The notes under the pieces are model-generated. The model was not told the origin of the DNA. It saw only the letters and a program-made list of their open reading frames with translations, and made no database searches. The translations under genes and the position numbers were made by a program. A DNA stretch of 40,410 nt from the NCBI GenBank assembly GCA_030608565.1, contig JAUWDY010000013.1:1-40410 (forward strand). Reading direction: 5' to 3'. Shown here in pieces: positions 15,077 to 23,808 of this stretch; position 1 is the stretch's first letter; every line of letters starts with the position of its first letter. Origin of the DNA: Candidatus Bathyarchaeota archaeon. GTDB taxonomy: Archaea; Thermoproteota; Bathyarchaeia; Bathyarchaeales; Bathyarchaeaceae.

Positions 15077-16942
15077 CTAACCAAGCATATGGGCAACCCA
15101 TGCTACATCTAGTTCTTCGAGCTTTCCCTTTGTTGGAACCCCATTCTCATCCCAACCCATCATCTCGTAGTATGTGCTTCTCGCCTTCTCAAGCTTAGTT
15201 GGATCAACCGCGGTTTCGGATAGAGCCCCCGAAGTCTTAGGATGGAAAAACCTTTCAGGCAGCCAGTCATCCTTCTTCGTGAATCCCTCTCTTACGTTGA
15301 ATGCCCTGGCCATGGTTGTAATCCGCTCTCCTACCTTCATCAGCTCCCAAACCGTAGTGTTCCAACCAGTCGCGGCTCTAACGATCTCTGTTTTCTGAAT
15401 GTGATCCCAAGGTAGAAAACAACACATCAACAGGCTGTTGTCCAAGACACACCAGTCAACAACATAGATTAAAGCCCTAACCTTCCTCGGTCCCAAGTTC
15501 TCTCGGGGAACTGGTTCCAAAATTCCCAAGGCAGCCAACTTTTCGAAGTAGGGGTTCCTACTAGCGACGGACCCGTCATGCAGGTTGTGTACGTGGTCCG
15601 CACCTGTCGGAGAAATAGCGTAGCCAAGTCCGAGTGCCCGACTACGACGAGGCTCATGCATAGGAACTTCTTGACCTTTTACATGAATTGCAAATCTCTC
15701 AGCGCCCCTACCTATCTTCTCAGCCGCCCTTTTAACGCCTTCAGCTAAGATGTCGCCCAAGCCTTCACGTCTACCTATCTTCTCGACCATCTGAACCATA
15801 GCCTGAGCGTTACCAAAGTTTAATTTCACTCCGCCAGTCTCTGTGTCCGTTAAGATGTCGTTCTCGTAGCATTCCATGGCAAAGGCTACAGTATCCCCAG
15901 TAGATATTACATCCAACGAATACCGGTTGCAGATCTCATTCGCTTTACACACAGCTTTTAAGTCGTCCACCCCGCAGTTGGAACCCAAAGCAGCGAGAGC
16001 TTCATATTCCGGTCCTCCATAGACTGGGTCTACACGCCAAGGCTCCTCAATCTTCACAACTTTCTTGCATCGAACAGGACACGCGTAACAACTCTCCATA
16101 CCAATACTAATCATATCCTTTATCGTTCTAGCATCCAAAGCCACGGCGTTCGAGAAGTCCCCGTCCCTGAAGTTACGAATTGGAAGATTACCCAACTCGA
16201 CAAAAGCTTCCATCGCTCCCCCAGTACCCAAATCATGAGCCCAAGACCAAGTTTTTGGATTCTGAATCAGCCACCTTGCCAACTCCTTCAACTTCTCAGC
16301 GTCAGCCACTTTCCCCCTTTCATGTCCCCTAACAGCCACAGCCTTAAGGTTCTTCGAACCCATAACAGCGCCCATACCGGTTCGTCCAGCTGCATCATGA
16401 AGATCATTAATCACGCATGCATAGCGAACCAGCCGCTCGCCTCCAGGACCAATCTGAGCAACACGGATAAGCTTGTCACCCAACTCTTCTCGTATGATTC
16501 TCTGAGCATCGCCAGTATCCTTGCCCCAAAGGTGACCAGCATCCCTTATTTCAGCCTCCCCATCGTGAACCCAAAGGTAGACGGGACTTTCAGCCTTACC
16601 CTCAAAGATGATTGCGTCAAAACCTGCATGTTTCAACTCCGCGCCCCAATAACCTCCAACCTCAGCTTCGCCGAAGCCCTCTGTCAAAGGCGATTTTGCT
16701 CCCACACTGTTTCTTCCATTCCCAGGAATAGAGGCTCCAGTCACAGGACCAGCGGCGAAAATCAATTTATTCTCAGGACCAAGAGGGTCTACACAGGGCT
16801 TAAGTTCCTTGAGAAGAAAGTAAGCAACAAATCCTTCTCCACCTATATATCTGCGGTAGAATACGTCGTCGGGGCTGTCAATTGAGATTTTCTCTCTCGA
16901 CAAATCTACCCTAAGGATTTTACCGTTATATCCAAACGCCAA
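15077..16942 (-). CDS. aor: Aldehyde:ferredoxin oxidoreductase (tungsten enzyme)
   Basis: About 621 residues, the usual AOR length. The N-terminus GYNGKILRVDLSREK and GGEGFVAYFLLKELKP, then GPVTGASIPGNGRNSVGAKSP, are family hallmarks of the tungstopterin-binding domain. The [4Fe-4S] ligands are CYACPVRC (about residues 283-290) and a Cys near 505 (LLMCCF). The enzyme oxidises aldehydes to carboxylates with ferredoxin as acceptor and binds a bis-molybdopterin tungsten cofactor; MoaD and MoaE for that cofactor lie elsewhere in the window. TTG 16942 is preferred because GAGGT stands 6 bases upstream; TTG 16948 is directly against that site. Substrate range (amino-acid-derived aldehydes, for example) is not visible. 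Confidence 0.95.
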   Translation of the reverse strand: MAFGYNGKILRVDLSREKISIDSPDDVFYRRYIGGEGFVAYFLLKELKPCVDPLGPENKLIFAAGPVTGASIPGNGRNSVGAKSPLTEGFGEAEVGGYWGAELKHAGFDAIIFEGKAESPVYLWVHDGEAEIRDAGHLWGKDTGDAQRIIREELGDKLIRVAQIGPGGERLVRYACVINDLHDAAGRTGMGAVMGSKNLKAVAVRGHERGKVADAEKLKELARWLIQNPKTWSWAHDLGTGGAMEAFVELGNLPIRNFRDGDFSNAVALDARTIKDMISIGMESCYACPVRCKKVVKIEEPWRVDPVYGGPEYEALAALGSNCGVDDLKAVCKANEICNRYSLDVISTGDTVAFAMECYENDILTDTETGGVKLNFGNAQAMVQMVEKIGRREGLGDILAEGVKRAAEKIGRGAERFAIHVKGQEVPMHEPRRSRALGLGYAISPTGADHVHNLHDGSVASRNPYFEKLAALGILEPVPRENLGPRKVRALIYVVDWCVLDNSLLMCCFLPWDHIQKTEIVRAATGWNTTVWELMKVGERITTMARAFNVREGFTKKDDWLPERFFHPKTSGALSETAVDPTKLEKARSTYYEMMGWDENGVPTKGKLEELDVAWVAHMLG

Positions 16943-17005
16943 ATTCAAACCTCAAAGCTACCCTTTTTTTGGTGCCGCTATTCACTTTGTAGCATCCATA
17001 GACTC

Positions 17006-17926
17006 TTATATCCTCTTTGATAAAGCAGAGATCATAAGAGGCAGTATGGATGTCGCCTCTCCCCAAACGAGAACTTTTTCAGCTTTTTCCTTAATCTTGC
17101 CCCAAGACACTGCTTCTCTCGGTGTCGCCCCGGACAAAGAGCCATCGAGTTCAATAGCGGTAGTAAGATAAACGACGTAGTCTAGTCCTCCTCTAAACTG
17201 GTTCCACCAAATTGTGTGATGTTTGCTTATTCCCCCTCCAACTATGAAAGCTCCAGTCTTCTCAGCTTCCCAAACCCGGTCGTTCAGCAATTGCTCATCT
17301 TTGAGAACATCGATCTTGAAATCTTTGTCTTGGGAGAACATCCATAACTGGTATCCAATCATTCCATCAGTTATCCCTGGAACTATAATTGGAATTTTGT
17401 TTTTCGTAGCCCAATAGATTATCGAGTCTTTAGCTTTCAGTCTTTTCCCAAATTCCCAAATCAGCTCATAGGTCGCTAATTCTTTTTTCTCTTTGTAGAT
17501 TTCCGTTAGAAACGTTTGAACGTTTTTTTCCACTTGTTCACCATAAACCTTGTCCGGAACCAAAACGTTGCCCAATCGGCTGTAACCTTTTTTCTTTACT
17601 TCCTCATCGTTCAGTTCGAAAGAACCCTCGTAATAGTCTCCCCAGCTCCTTGCCAAATCGTGGTCTAAGGTCCCACAAGTTGTAATGACTAAATCGAACC
17701 AGTTTCGTTTCACCATTTCTCTGAAAACACCTCTTATCCCTGTAGCTACCAGACAAGCGGGAAAAGCCAGAAAATTCAGTGATTTTTCATCCTTGATCAT
17801 CCTTTCCAAGACGTTTACTGCTTTAGCTACCTTGTTCCCTTGAAAGCCACCTAGCTCTTCCATTTGCTCCAGAATTTCGTCAGAATCCCTTGATTTTCTT
17901 ATCTCGAAATCTTTCACTTTCTTCAT
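17006..17926 (-). CDS. dys: Deoxyhypusine synthase
   Basis: A 306-residue enzyme that transfers the aminobutyl group of spermidine to a lysine of translation factor aIF5A, the first step of hypusine formation. Recognisable parts are GGFQGNKVAKAVNVLERMI near the N-terminus, LVITTCGTLDHDLAR (NAD site) and the active-site segment VGGGISKHHTIWWNQFRGGLDYVVYLTTA, with the catalytic lysine in SKHH at about residue 236, then ELDGSLSGATPREAVSWGK. All key parts are present. It lies 60 bases upstream of AOR on the same strand. No clear ribosome site precedes ATG 17926. The presence of this gene is a strong archaeal marker for the window. Confidence 0.95.
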   Translation of the reverse strand: MKKVKDFEIRKSRDSDEILEQMEELGGFQGNKVAKAVNVLERMIKDEKSLNFLAFPACLVATGIRGVFREMVKRNWFDLVITTCGTLDHDLARSWGDYYEGSFELNDEEVKKKGYSRLGNVLVPDKVYGEQVEKNVQTFLTEIYKEKKELATYELIWEFGKRLKAKDSIIYWATKNKIPIIVPGITDGMIGYQLWMFSQDKDFKIDVLKDEQLLNDRVWEAEKTGAFIVGGGISKHHTIWWNQFRGGLDYVVYLTTAIELDGSLSGATPREAVSWGKIKEKAEKVLVWGEATSILPLMISALSKRI

Positions 17927-18027
17927 TATTCTAACTGTGCTTTAACCCTTCATTTAAAGATAATCGCCTATACATTCCTTATTTGCATTCATGGATGCTG
18001 GTATACATGTTTTTAGATGTTTAAACA

Positions 18028-18288
18028 TTAAAAAACCTCTAGGCGAACCCCCAAGTCACTTTTTTCTTGTTGCATGTTTGCATCAGGACTAAAAATTCTT
18101 GCGTCAAGGTATCCTTTGCATTCATCCAATCCCTGCACACCAATGCGCACGCGTAAAATGAGTGGAAAGCATTCATAAGAGTCGAATCCAACAAAATCTT
18201 CCACTGAACATACGTTTTTCAACCAAAGTGACCTTCTCTTTTCTTGCATCGAAACATTTAAGGAAAGCCAATGGCGTATAATAAACAA
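18028..18288 (-). CDS. Hypothetical small protein
   Basis: An 86-residue frame in the gap between deoxyhypusine synthase and the dockerin gene. The middle reads as alternating strands (FPLILRVRIGVQGLDECKGYLDARIFSP), faintly like Imm8-type immunity folds, but the match is too weak to name. It has no recognisable ribosome site, and an internal start at MQEKRRSLW is possible. The remaining 18289-18386 carries only the AAAGGAGATG ribosome site of the next gene. Confidence 0.35.
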   Translation of the reverse strand: MFIIRHWLSLNVSMQEKRRSLWLKNVCSVEDFVGFDSYECFPLILRVRIGVQGLDECKGYLDARIFSPDANMQQEKSDLGVRLEVF

Positions 18289-18386
18289 GGGGTTTCATTG
18301 ATATCCTGGCAATGAGAGCTTAGATCATGCTATGATATCCTTGTTAGACTCCCCTCAAACCCGCGTGCACAGAAAGGAGATGCGCT

Positions 18387-20504
18387 ATGAGACGATGCCA
18401 GGTAACTGGAAGTTTAGTTCTATTTTTGTCTGCAACTCTTCTAGTGGCGCCGCACCCCAGCGGGATGTCGGCAGCTTCTCAATCTTCAGCGCTGGACCTA
18501 CTACGATTCAGGGTCATAGAAACCTATGATAGTAGGCTTCTTGCCATGCAGACTGAAGTGACAGATGTTTTGCCCGATCTCATAAGAACATCTGACATTG
18601 AAAAGCTAGATTACGATGGCTTTCTTGTTACACAAGACGTAGGTTTTCACATAGGTTTTCTAGCATATAACATCAGGGACACAGCAACGATCAATTCCTA
18701 CTACAGACCTGAGGTAAGTTACTGGCCTCTTCACGATGTGGAATTCAGGCATGCACTCTTCCACTGCTTTGACCAATCGACGATTATATCTCAGATATAC
18801 GGTTACACTGCAACGCCTGTTCGTTCGCTTGTTCCACCTGCCCAAAGCAAATACTACAACCCTGGTGTTCCCGAACATCCATATAACCCAGGCAACCCAT
18901 TCACATCCCTACCTGGAGAGCACTCAACATGTGGCATACTGAAAGCTGCAGGCTACACATTTACGGACGCAGACAGCAGCGGAACAATTACAGCCGCAGA
19001 CTACTGGAAATGCCCAGACGACTCTCCTCTGCCATACCTAGAAATATGGTGGCCACAACCCCCTATAGCCTGCTGTGTGCCCAGCGTCTCCGACGAGTTC
19101 GTCGCAGACCTATCCAAAGTAGGGTTGGCAGCAACCACGGCAAACGGGAACAGCGGCTTCATAAGCATGGGCCGAGACCTCTTCGAGTACCTAACAGACG
19201 TGTACGATTTTGCTGCGTTCGACGCTTACGTGATCTTCTACAATCTTGGGCGAACCCCTGGTCAACTGTATACACGGCTTCACACAAGCCAAGACTGCCT
19301 GTCGCATCCAGGTAGAGGGAATGCTCCTGGAGTCAACGATTCAACTATAGATGCACTCTGTGACGTAGTAAAATTCAGCCTTGACACAAACAACATCGAA
19401 ACAGCAGCAAAACAAGTTCAAGAAATGCTGTACACACCAGACTACAATGAAAACACCGACAACTTCGCATTATCTTACATGACCTATTATTCAAGGACAT
19501 ACTTCAACGCTTACAATCCAAACCTGAGAGGAGTTATCAAATCACCAGGCTACGGATCGGACAATGGGTGGACTTTCCTGAACATCCACTGGTTGCCAGA
19601 GACCGAAAGGATTGAAGAGGGAAGAGAAGTGGTAATATGGACCCAAGACCGTAAACCTGACAGCTTTAATCCGCTCTACGCAAGAACTGCATGTGAGTGG
19701 GAAATTTTAGATCGCCCATATGATGGGCTCACCAACATGAACCCTTACAACCACCATGACATTCCTTGGCTCACCTCAGATTGGGCAGTCACAGAAACAG
19801 TAGGTGGAATGGATATAGATTTTACACTGAGAAGCGATGTCGAATGGCAAGACGGCACCCCGTTCACAGCTTACGACGTTAAATTCTGCCTGGATTTCCT
19901 CAAAGACTACCAAGTGCCCAGGTACGCTGAAACATGGCAGACACTCGTGGGCGTCTCGGTCACAGACGTAACTCACTTCACGATACATACCAACAAGGCA
20001 GGGCTCGATCTGTTCTACGACTACTCAGGTCTCGCGGCGATGCTTCCAGAACACATTTGGAATCGATTTGGCGATCCAAATGACCCACTTGTCAGACAAG
20101 CCGTCTTAGACTATGATCCAACTGAGTCTTACAATGTTGCCTCGGGCTACACGGCTGGACCAAACCCAACTCCAACAAACTTGTTCGGAACAGGTTCTTG
20201 GATATTCCAATTCTACGACGAAGTAAATATGTACTGCGATTTGTGGAAAAACGAGAACTACTTTATAACGAATGCTGAGACACAAAACCGATTAGGAGAC
20301 ATGTTCTGGGGAGTTGGCGACTACAACAAGGACGGTGTTGTAAACGTTGTCGACTTGACTTTCGTGAGCTTCGCTTACGGATGTATTCAAGGACTCGACC
20401 TCTGTTACGATGCTGATGCAGACTTTAACTCAGACGGCATCGTAGACATGAGAGACATAGCCAACTGCGCCCACCACATGCTGTGGCAAAGAGAAGATCC
20501 ATAA
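18387..20504 (+). CDS. Family 5 solute-binding protein, apparently permuted, with C-terminal dockerin
   Basis: A 705-residue exported protein: signal peptide (VTGSLVLFLSATLLVAPHP), then residues about 30-410 resembling the C-terminal lobe of peptide/nickel-type SBPs (LLRFRVIETYDSRLLAMQ, VEFRHALFHCFDQSTIISQI, LVPPAQSKYY). Residues about 413-635 resemble the N-terminal lobe (VVIWTQDRKPDSFNPLY, FTLRSDVEWQDGTPFTAYDV, MLPEHIWNRF). That order is the reverse of the family's. Residues about 644-700 are a type I dockerin with two calcium loops (DYNKDGVVNVVD and DFNSDGIVDMRD). Dockerins bind cohesins, two of which are encoded just downstream. Start ATG 18387 behind AAAGGAGATG. Family function would be capture of peptides or oligosaccharides for an ABC transporter; no transporter genes are in the window. 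Confidence 0.88.
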   Translation: MRRCQVTGSLVLFLSATLLVAPHPSGMSAASQSSALDLLRFRVIETYDSRLLAMQTEVTDVLPDLIRTSDIEKLDYDGFLVTQDVGFHIGFLAYNIRDTATINSYYRPEVSYWPLHDVEFRHALFHCFDQSTIISQIYGYTATPVRSLVPPAQSKYYNPGVPEHPYNPGNPFTSLPGEHSTCGILKAAGYTFTDADSSGTITAADYWKCPDDSPLPYLEIWWPQPPIACCVPSVSDEFVADLSKVGLAATTANGNSGFISMGRDLFEYLTDVYDFAAFDAYVIFYNLGRTPGQLYTRLHTSQDCLSHPGRGNAPGVNDSTIDALCDVVKFSLDTNNIETAAKQVQEMLYTPDYNENTDNFALSYMTYYSRTYFNAYNPNLRGVIKSPGYGSDNGWTFLNIHWLPETERIEEGREVVIWTQDRKPDSFNPLYARTACEWEILDRPYDGLTNMNPYNHHDIPWLTSDWAVTETVGGMDIDFTLRSDVEWQDGTPFTAYDVKFCLDFLKDYQVPRYAETWQTLVGVSVTDVTHFTIHTNKAGLDLFYDYSGLAAMLPEHIWNRFGDPNDPLVRQAVLDYDPTESYNVASGYTAGPNPTPTNLFGTGSWIFQFYDEVNMYCDLWKNENYFITNAETQNRLGDMFWGVGDYNKDGVVNVVDLTFVSFAYGCIQGLDLCYDADADFNSDGIVDMRDIANCAHHMLWQREDP

Positions 20505-20671
20505 CACCAAGCATCAGAACAAAAACTCCCATTCTTTTTTCTGAAATGCACTATGTCCATCATATAGAATTCAGAAAGCAGAAAGATATTGAGTATCGGA
20601 CAATCTCAATTGTGTGCGCGTTATAGCGAGGAGTTAATGCTGATGCAAATGTTACAACCTCTAATCTTTTC

Positions 20672-20679
20672 ATGCATGC
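20672..20679. repeat. ATGCATGC palindrome
   Basis: ATGCATGC lies between the dockerin gene stop and the 3' end of the minus-strand zinc-ribbon gene at 20714, in an otherwise featureless A/T-rich gap (20505-20713). Confidence 0.75.
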
Positions 20680-20713
20680 TAAAGTATTTTTACGATAATG
20701 GGATTTTGTAGTT

Positions 20714-20854
20714 TTAATTAGCTTTCAGTTCTGTTGGTGCCCTACCACATTTCTCGCATCTTATAGGCTCAAAAACGTGGAAGACTTCAAAGACTGGAAT
20801 AAGGTTGAGACGCCTACATCGGCATTTGATTTTAACAAACTGCAACTTTTTCAC
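20714..20854 (-). CDS. 46-residue zinc-binding protein
   Basis: A minus-strand frame from GTG 20854 to TAA. It has KCRCRRLN near the start and RCEKCGRAP near the end, separated by a beta-like LIPVFEVFHVFEP, i.e. CxC...CxxC, a compact zinc ribbon of the Com/rubredoxin-knuckle kind. No good ribosome site; an in-frame stop lies just upstream, which fixes the start closely. It lies alone between the dockerin and cohesin genes on the opposite strand. Cysteine spacing is the evidence; function unknown. Confidence 0.5.
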   Translation of the reverse strand: MKKLQFVKIKCRCRRLNLIPVFEVFHVFEPIRCEKCGRAPTELKAN

Positions 20855-20999
20855 GACTCAGTATGTCATTTCAAATTGCATTGAAAATTCAAGGAGAAAA
20901 GTTCTATGTTGAATATCAGTTAGAAGATTCTTCCATAAACACTAAAAGCTTCGAAAAGTAATTACAGTAGTAGTTACCTTTGATAGGAGAAAGTGGAAT

Positions 21000-21848
21000 A
21001 TGAAATTGGAAAAGAAAGTAGCATATGGAATAATACGGTCACTGCTATTGGTGGGCATGTTAACATTAACCTTTAATCTGACGACAGCTTATGCTTCGCC
21101 TGATACTATTCTTTACATAGAACCTCCAAGCATTATAGACCCAACCCTAACACCTGGAAATAGCTTTACAGTAGACGTGATGGTTTCTGATGTTGAATAT
21201 TTCTTCGCTTGGCAGGTTAACATGAGCTTTAATCCTGCTGTGTTGGAAATTATCGACATAATTGAAGGAGATTTCCTAAAAGATCAGCCAGAGGGAACAA
21301 GTGGTATTGTGAGCAGAGTCGAAAATGAACAGGGATGGGCACTCTTTGGCTGTGCTACTATTGGACCATATATTGGAAAAAATGGTAGCGGAACATTGGC
21401 CACAGTAGAGTTTGAAGTCGTGGCAGAGGGGGAATCTCTCATCAAATTTGAGACTGATCCAGTCTATGTTAACCCCCCAGGCTATTGGCTATATATGACC
21501 TATCTGGTGGGACAAAGCGAGTCTAACCCTCCCCCTAACTTCTATGATATTCCTTTCACAGCAGAAGACGGGTATTTCAACAATTTCGGTGTTGCGCCCC
21601 CTAGCATCTACGAATTGATTGAGATTATCGAAAGTTGGAACTTGCCTAGAGGAACTGAAAAGAGTCTGATAGCTAAATTGAAAGTTGCAGAGCACATGTT
21701 AGATATGGGAAGAGAGGATGGAGCAATACGAAAACTAACCGCCTTCATTGACAGAGTTGAGATCCTAAGAGGCAAAACATTAACGAATGAACAGGCGGGC
21801 TATCTAAAAACGGAAGCACAAAGAATTATAGACCTTATCGAAGGATAA
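21000..21848 (+). CDS. Secreted cohesin-domain protein with FIMAH-like tail
   Basis: A 282-residue protein. Signal peptide at residues 1-33 (IIRSLLLVGMLTLTFNLTTAYA). Residues about 38-190 form a cohesin-type beta-sandwich: LTPGNSFTVDVMVSDVEYFFAWQVNMSFNPAVLEI, then GDFLKDQPEGTSG, and SGTLATVEFEVVAEGES, all placed as in type I cohesins. The last 70 residues (TEKSLIAKLKVAEHMLDMGR, AIRKLTAFIDRVEILRGKTL) are a helical FIMAH-like module. By family the cohesin binds a dockerin, here most simply the one ending at 20504. There is no sortase signal, S-layer domain or membrane anchor, so how it stays on the cell is unclear. Start ATG 21000 after AGGAGAAAG. Confidence 0.85.
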   Translation: MKLEKKVAYGIIRSLLLVGMLTLTFNLTTAYASPDTILYIEPPSIIDPTLTPGNSFTVDVMVSDVEYFFAWQVNMSFNPAVLEIIDIIEGDFLKDQPEGTSGIVSRVENEQGWALFGCATIGPYIGKNGSGTLATVEFEVVAEGESLIKFETDPVYVNPPGYWLYMTYLVGQSESNPPPNFYDIPFTAEDGYFNNFGVAPPSIYELIEIIESWNLPRGTEKSLIAKLKVAEHMLDMGREDGAIRKLTAFIDRVEILRGKTLTNEQAGYLKTEAQRIIDLIEG

Positions 21849-22130
21849 CTTCGCAATCCTTCTTTTTTCTGCTATGTATATCTAAAACTGATGTTTCTTC
21901 CGGAATTCTATTAGTTCTTTCTAAGAGTGAGAGGTCATCGTAAGCATCTTGCTACGTCCTTCCTATCTCATTTCTCAAGTCTCCTATTTTTCACTGTAAC
22001 TAGCTTTGGGATTTTGCACAGCGCAAAAAATGTATAGACGGCGAAAAGAATAGTTGGGTGTTTTGTGTTTACTTCACCTTGATTGACATGGGTATTCGAT
22101 GAAAACAGTAGCTTTGGAAACTGTCAGCAT
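21849..22130. other. Gap without a recognised gene
   Basis: No supportable ORF or RNA was found here. It separates the two cohesin genes, which converge on it; its right edge is the terminator-like structure of the minus-strand gene. Confidence 0.5.
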
Positions 22131-22177
22131 GCAAAAAAGAGGAGATGTTGGTTGTACCTTGCATTTTATGGTACAAC
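22131..22177 (-). terminator. Hairpin and T-run at the end of the cohesin gene
   Basis: On the minus strand the arms GTTGTACC (22177-22170) and GGTACAAC (22158-22151) form a perfect 8-bp stem whose loop contains the TAA stop codon. A CTTTTTTGC run follows at about 22132-22139. Archaeal termination depends mainly on the T-run; the hairpin overlapping the stop codon is unusual. Confidence 0.45.
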
Positions 22178-23023
22178 GGCGAAGCTGAAGGTTTTCACCT
22201 TCTCTCCCTGGGACCAATAGGTTCCGCTCCAACTATACCAAGCTTTAGCGCTCACATAGTATTTCCCAGCATCCGCAGGTACCAACGGCCCGAAATTCGC
22301 TGTTAGTGTCATTATTGTGTCAGGCGTAACGACAATCTCGTCCGTGCTCACAGTGGTAACAAAGGTGTCACCGCGCATAATATCGAATGTTACCTTGACG
22401 TAAAGGTCGATAGGTCCAATGTTTTTCACTTTAGTAAAGAGACTTTGAATCGCATCTTCGTCTTTTGACACAACAAAGTGGTGGTGCTCTGGCCATGCGC
22501 TTCGTCTAACCAAATTAGCACATGCAGTGATGTAGAAGTATCCGCCCGCTGTGTCGTGAGACATCATTGTACCAGTAGAATCTAGGAGAATAGTATCGTA
22601 TAGAGGCAAGTCGCACGCTCCAGCATCCATGACATTAAAGGTTATACTGACCAAGACTCCGCTGCCGCTAATTCCAGGATATTTCCCTAAGGTGACGCAG
22701 GCAACATAGATGTAGTCGCTGCTGACGATGTATGTGAAGTAGGTTCCCATGGGGGACGTTGTTTGATCTCTTATGAAGGGTCCCTCGTCGACGCTAACTG
22801 GGGTCAGAAGATTGCTGTCAAAGCCTAGTTTAGCCTCGTAGGAGAACAGGTCCACAACATCTTCGATGTTAATATCAATGGTAAATGAATCTCCAGGATT
22901 CGCACTTATTTCGGGGGGTGAAACCCGCAGAACTGGAACAGGTGCAAACGCTTCTGCAAAAGCTACGCTCGATAGACATACTAAACAAGCAAGTATCAGA
23001 GAGAGCTCCTTTATCTTTAACAT
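22166..23023 (-). CDS. Secreted cohesin-domain protein with C-terminal beta-sandwich
   Basis: About 285 residues. Signal peptide ELSLILACLVCLSSVAFAEAFA. Residues about 33-170 are a cohesin: NPGDSFTIDINIEDVVDLFSYEAKLGFD, then EGPFIRDQTTSP, and GSGVLVSITFNVMDAGACDL. The remaining 110 residues form a second beta-sandwich (FTKVKNIGPIDLYVKVTFDI, FGPLVPADAGKYYVSAKAW) resembling CARDB-type domains. The frame opens at 23050, but ATG 23023 is chosen because the signal peptide begins there and GAGG precedes it. Together with the genes at 18387 and 21000 it makes a small extracellular cohesin-dockerin set. Confidence 0.85.
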   Translation of the reverse strand: MLKIKELSLILACLVCLSSVAFAEAFAPVPVLRVSPPEISANPGDSFTIDINIEDVVDLFSYEAKLGFDSNLLTPVSVDEGPFIRDQTTSPMGTYFTYIVSSDYIYVACVTLGKYPGISGSGVLVSITFNVMDAGACDLPLYDTILLDSTGTMMSHDTAGGYFYITACANLVRRSAWPEHHHFVVSKDEDAIQSLFTKVKNIGPIDLYVKVTFDIMRGDTFVTTVSTDEIVVTPDTIMTLTANFGPLVPADAGKYYVSAKAWYSWSGTYWSQGEKVKTFSFAVVP

Positions 23024-23193
23024 TCCTACTGCCTCACTTCTCGCATTCAAACTTTAAGCTCTAGTTGTATTAATGGCTTGTGAAACAATTTTCTAGGATT
23101 CTGTTGTGTTGAAGCTTGTTCTGGAAGGGAAGAGCGGAGAAAAGAAAAAAGCGTGAGGAGAAACACTCCAAGAAGCAGTGACACGATATTTCT

Positions 23194-23202
23194 TGCATGC
23201 AT
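23194..23202. repeat. ATGCATGC-type palindrome with shared flank
   Basis: TGCATGCAT is followed by GGATTAGTTTT, matching the flank at 2074-2087. This suggests the palindrome is part of a slightly longer interspersed unit at some sites. The gap 23051-23340 holds nothing else that can be named. Confidence 0.7.
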
Positions 23203-23340
23203 GGATTAGTTTTAGAGGATGGACAACATTAACATAACATTATGTGCGCGCATTGGACGAATTCCCCACTAATCGAGGCGTAAAATGACAAGTGCCATTG
23301 ACACTATACTATTCCTTTTTCTTTTTTTCTTACGTTCGTT

Positions 23341-23544
23341 TTACTGTGAAGTATACTCTTTGATGTGAATTATTGTCGCAAAGAGTGAGTGTTGTATTGC
23401 TTCAACAAAGAAAAATATTGCTAATACCAGAATTGCGGGAGACCACCATTCTGAGGAATAATAGGACCAGACCAGAACGCAGATAATACTAATAATCAAC
23501 CACATAATAGACGCTAATTTAGCCGCCGCAGGTGTATGTTTCAT
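23341..23544 (-). CDS. Small two-pass membrane protein
   Basis: A 67-residue protein with two membrane helices (IMWLIISIICVLVWSYY and SPAILVLAIFFFVEAIQHSLF). ATG 23544 is preceded by AAGGTGAT at good spacing and by an A/T-rich TATA-like stretch (ATTATTAATAATC on the minus strand), so it is probably expressed. It stands alone. No family recognised. Confidence 0.65.
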   Translation of the reverse strand: MKHTPAAAKLASIMWLIISIICVLVWSYYSSEWWSPAILVLAIFFFVEAIQHSLFATIIHIKEYTSQ

Positions 23545-23808
23545 AGTTTTATCACCTTATTCTTTACTTCGGATAAGATTATTAATAATATTTGTCATCG
23601 CATGCACGCAAACAGACACTTAAGGTAGGAGACAACTAAACAACCGTAGCCATTGTTCTTTTCATGTTTGTTTGTCGTAGTAATACTATTTTTTGTGTTT
23701 TTTCTGGCTTAATGTTGAAATACCATTAGATTTTGTCGGGTTTTCAAAACCAATTTCGACCTCTAAAAACCTTTAAGTCACGAGACAGAAATCCAATGAG
23801 GGATGCAG

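Noticed and set aside
16235-16885. 216-codon plus-strand frame opposite aor
   Set aside because: Antisense to a well-supported enzyme; its composition and lack of a start signal mark it as a shadow.
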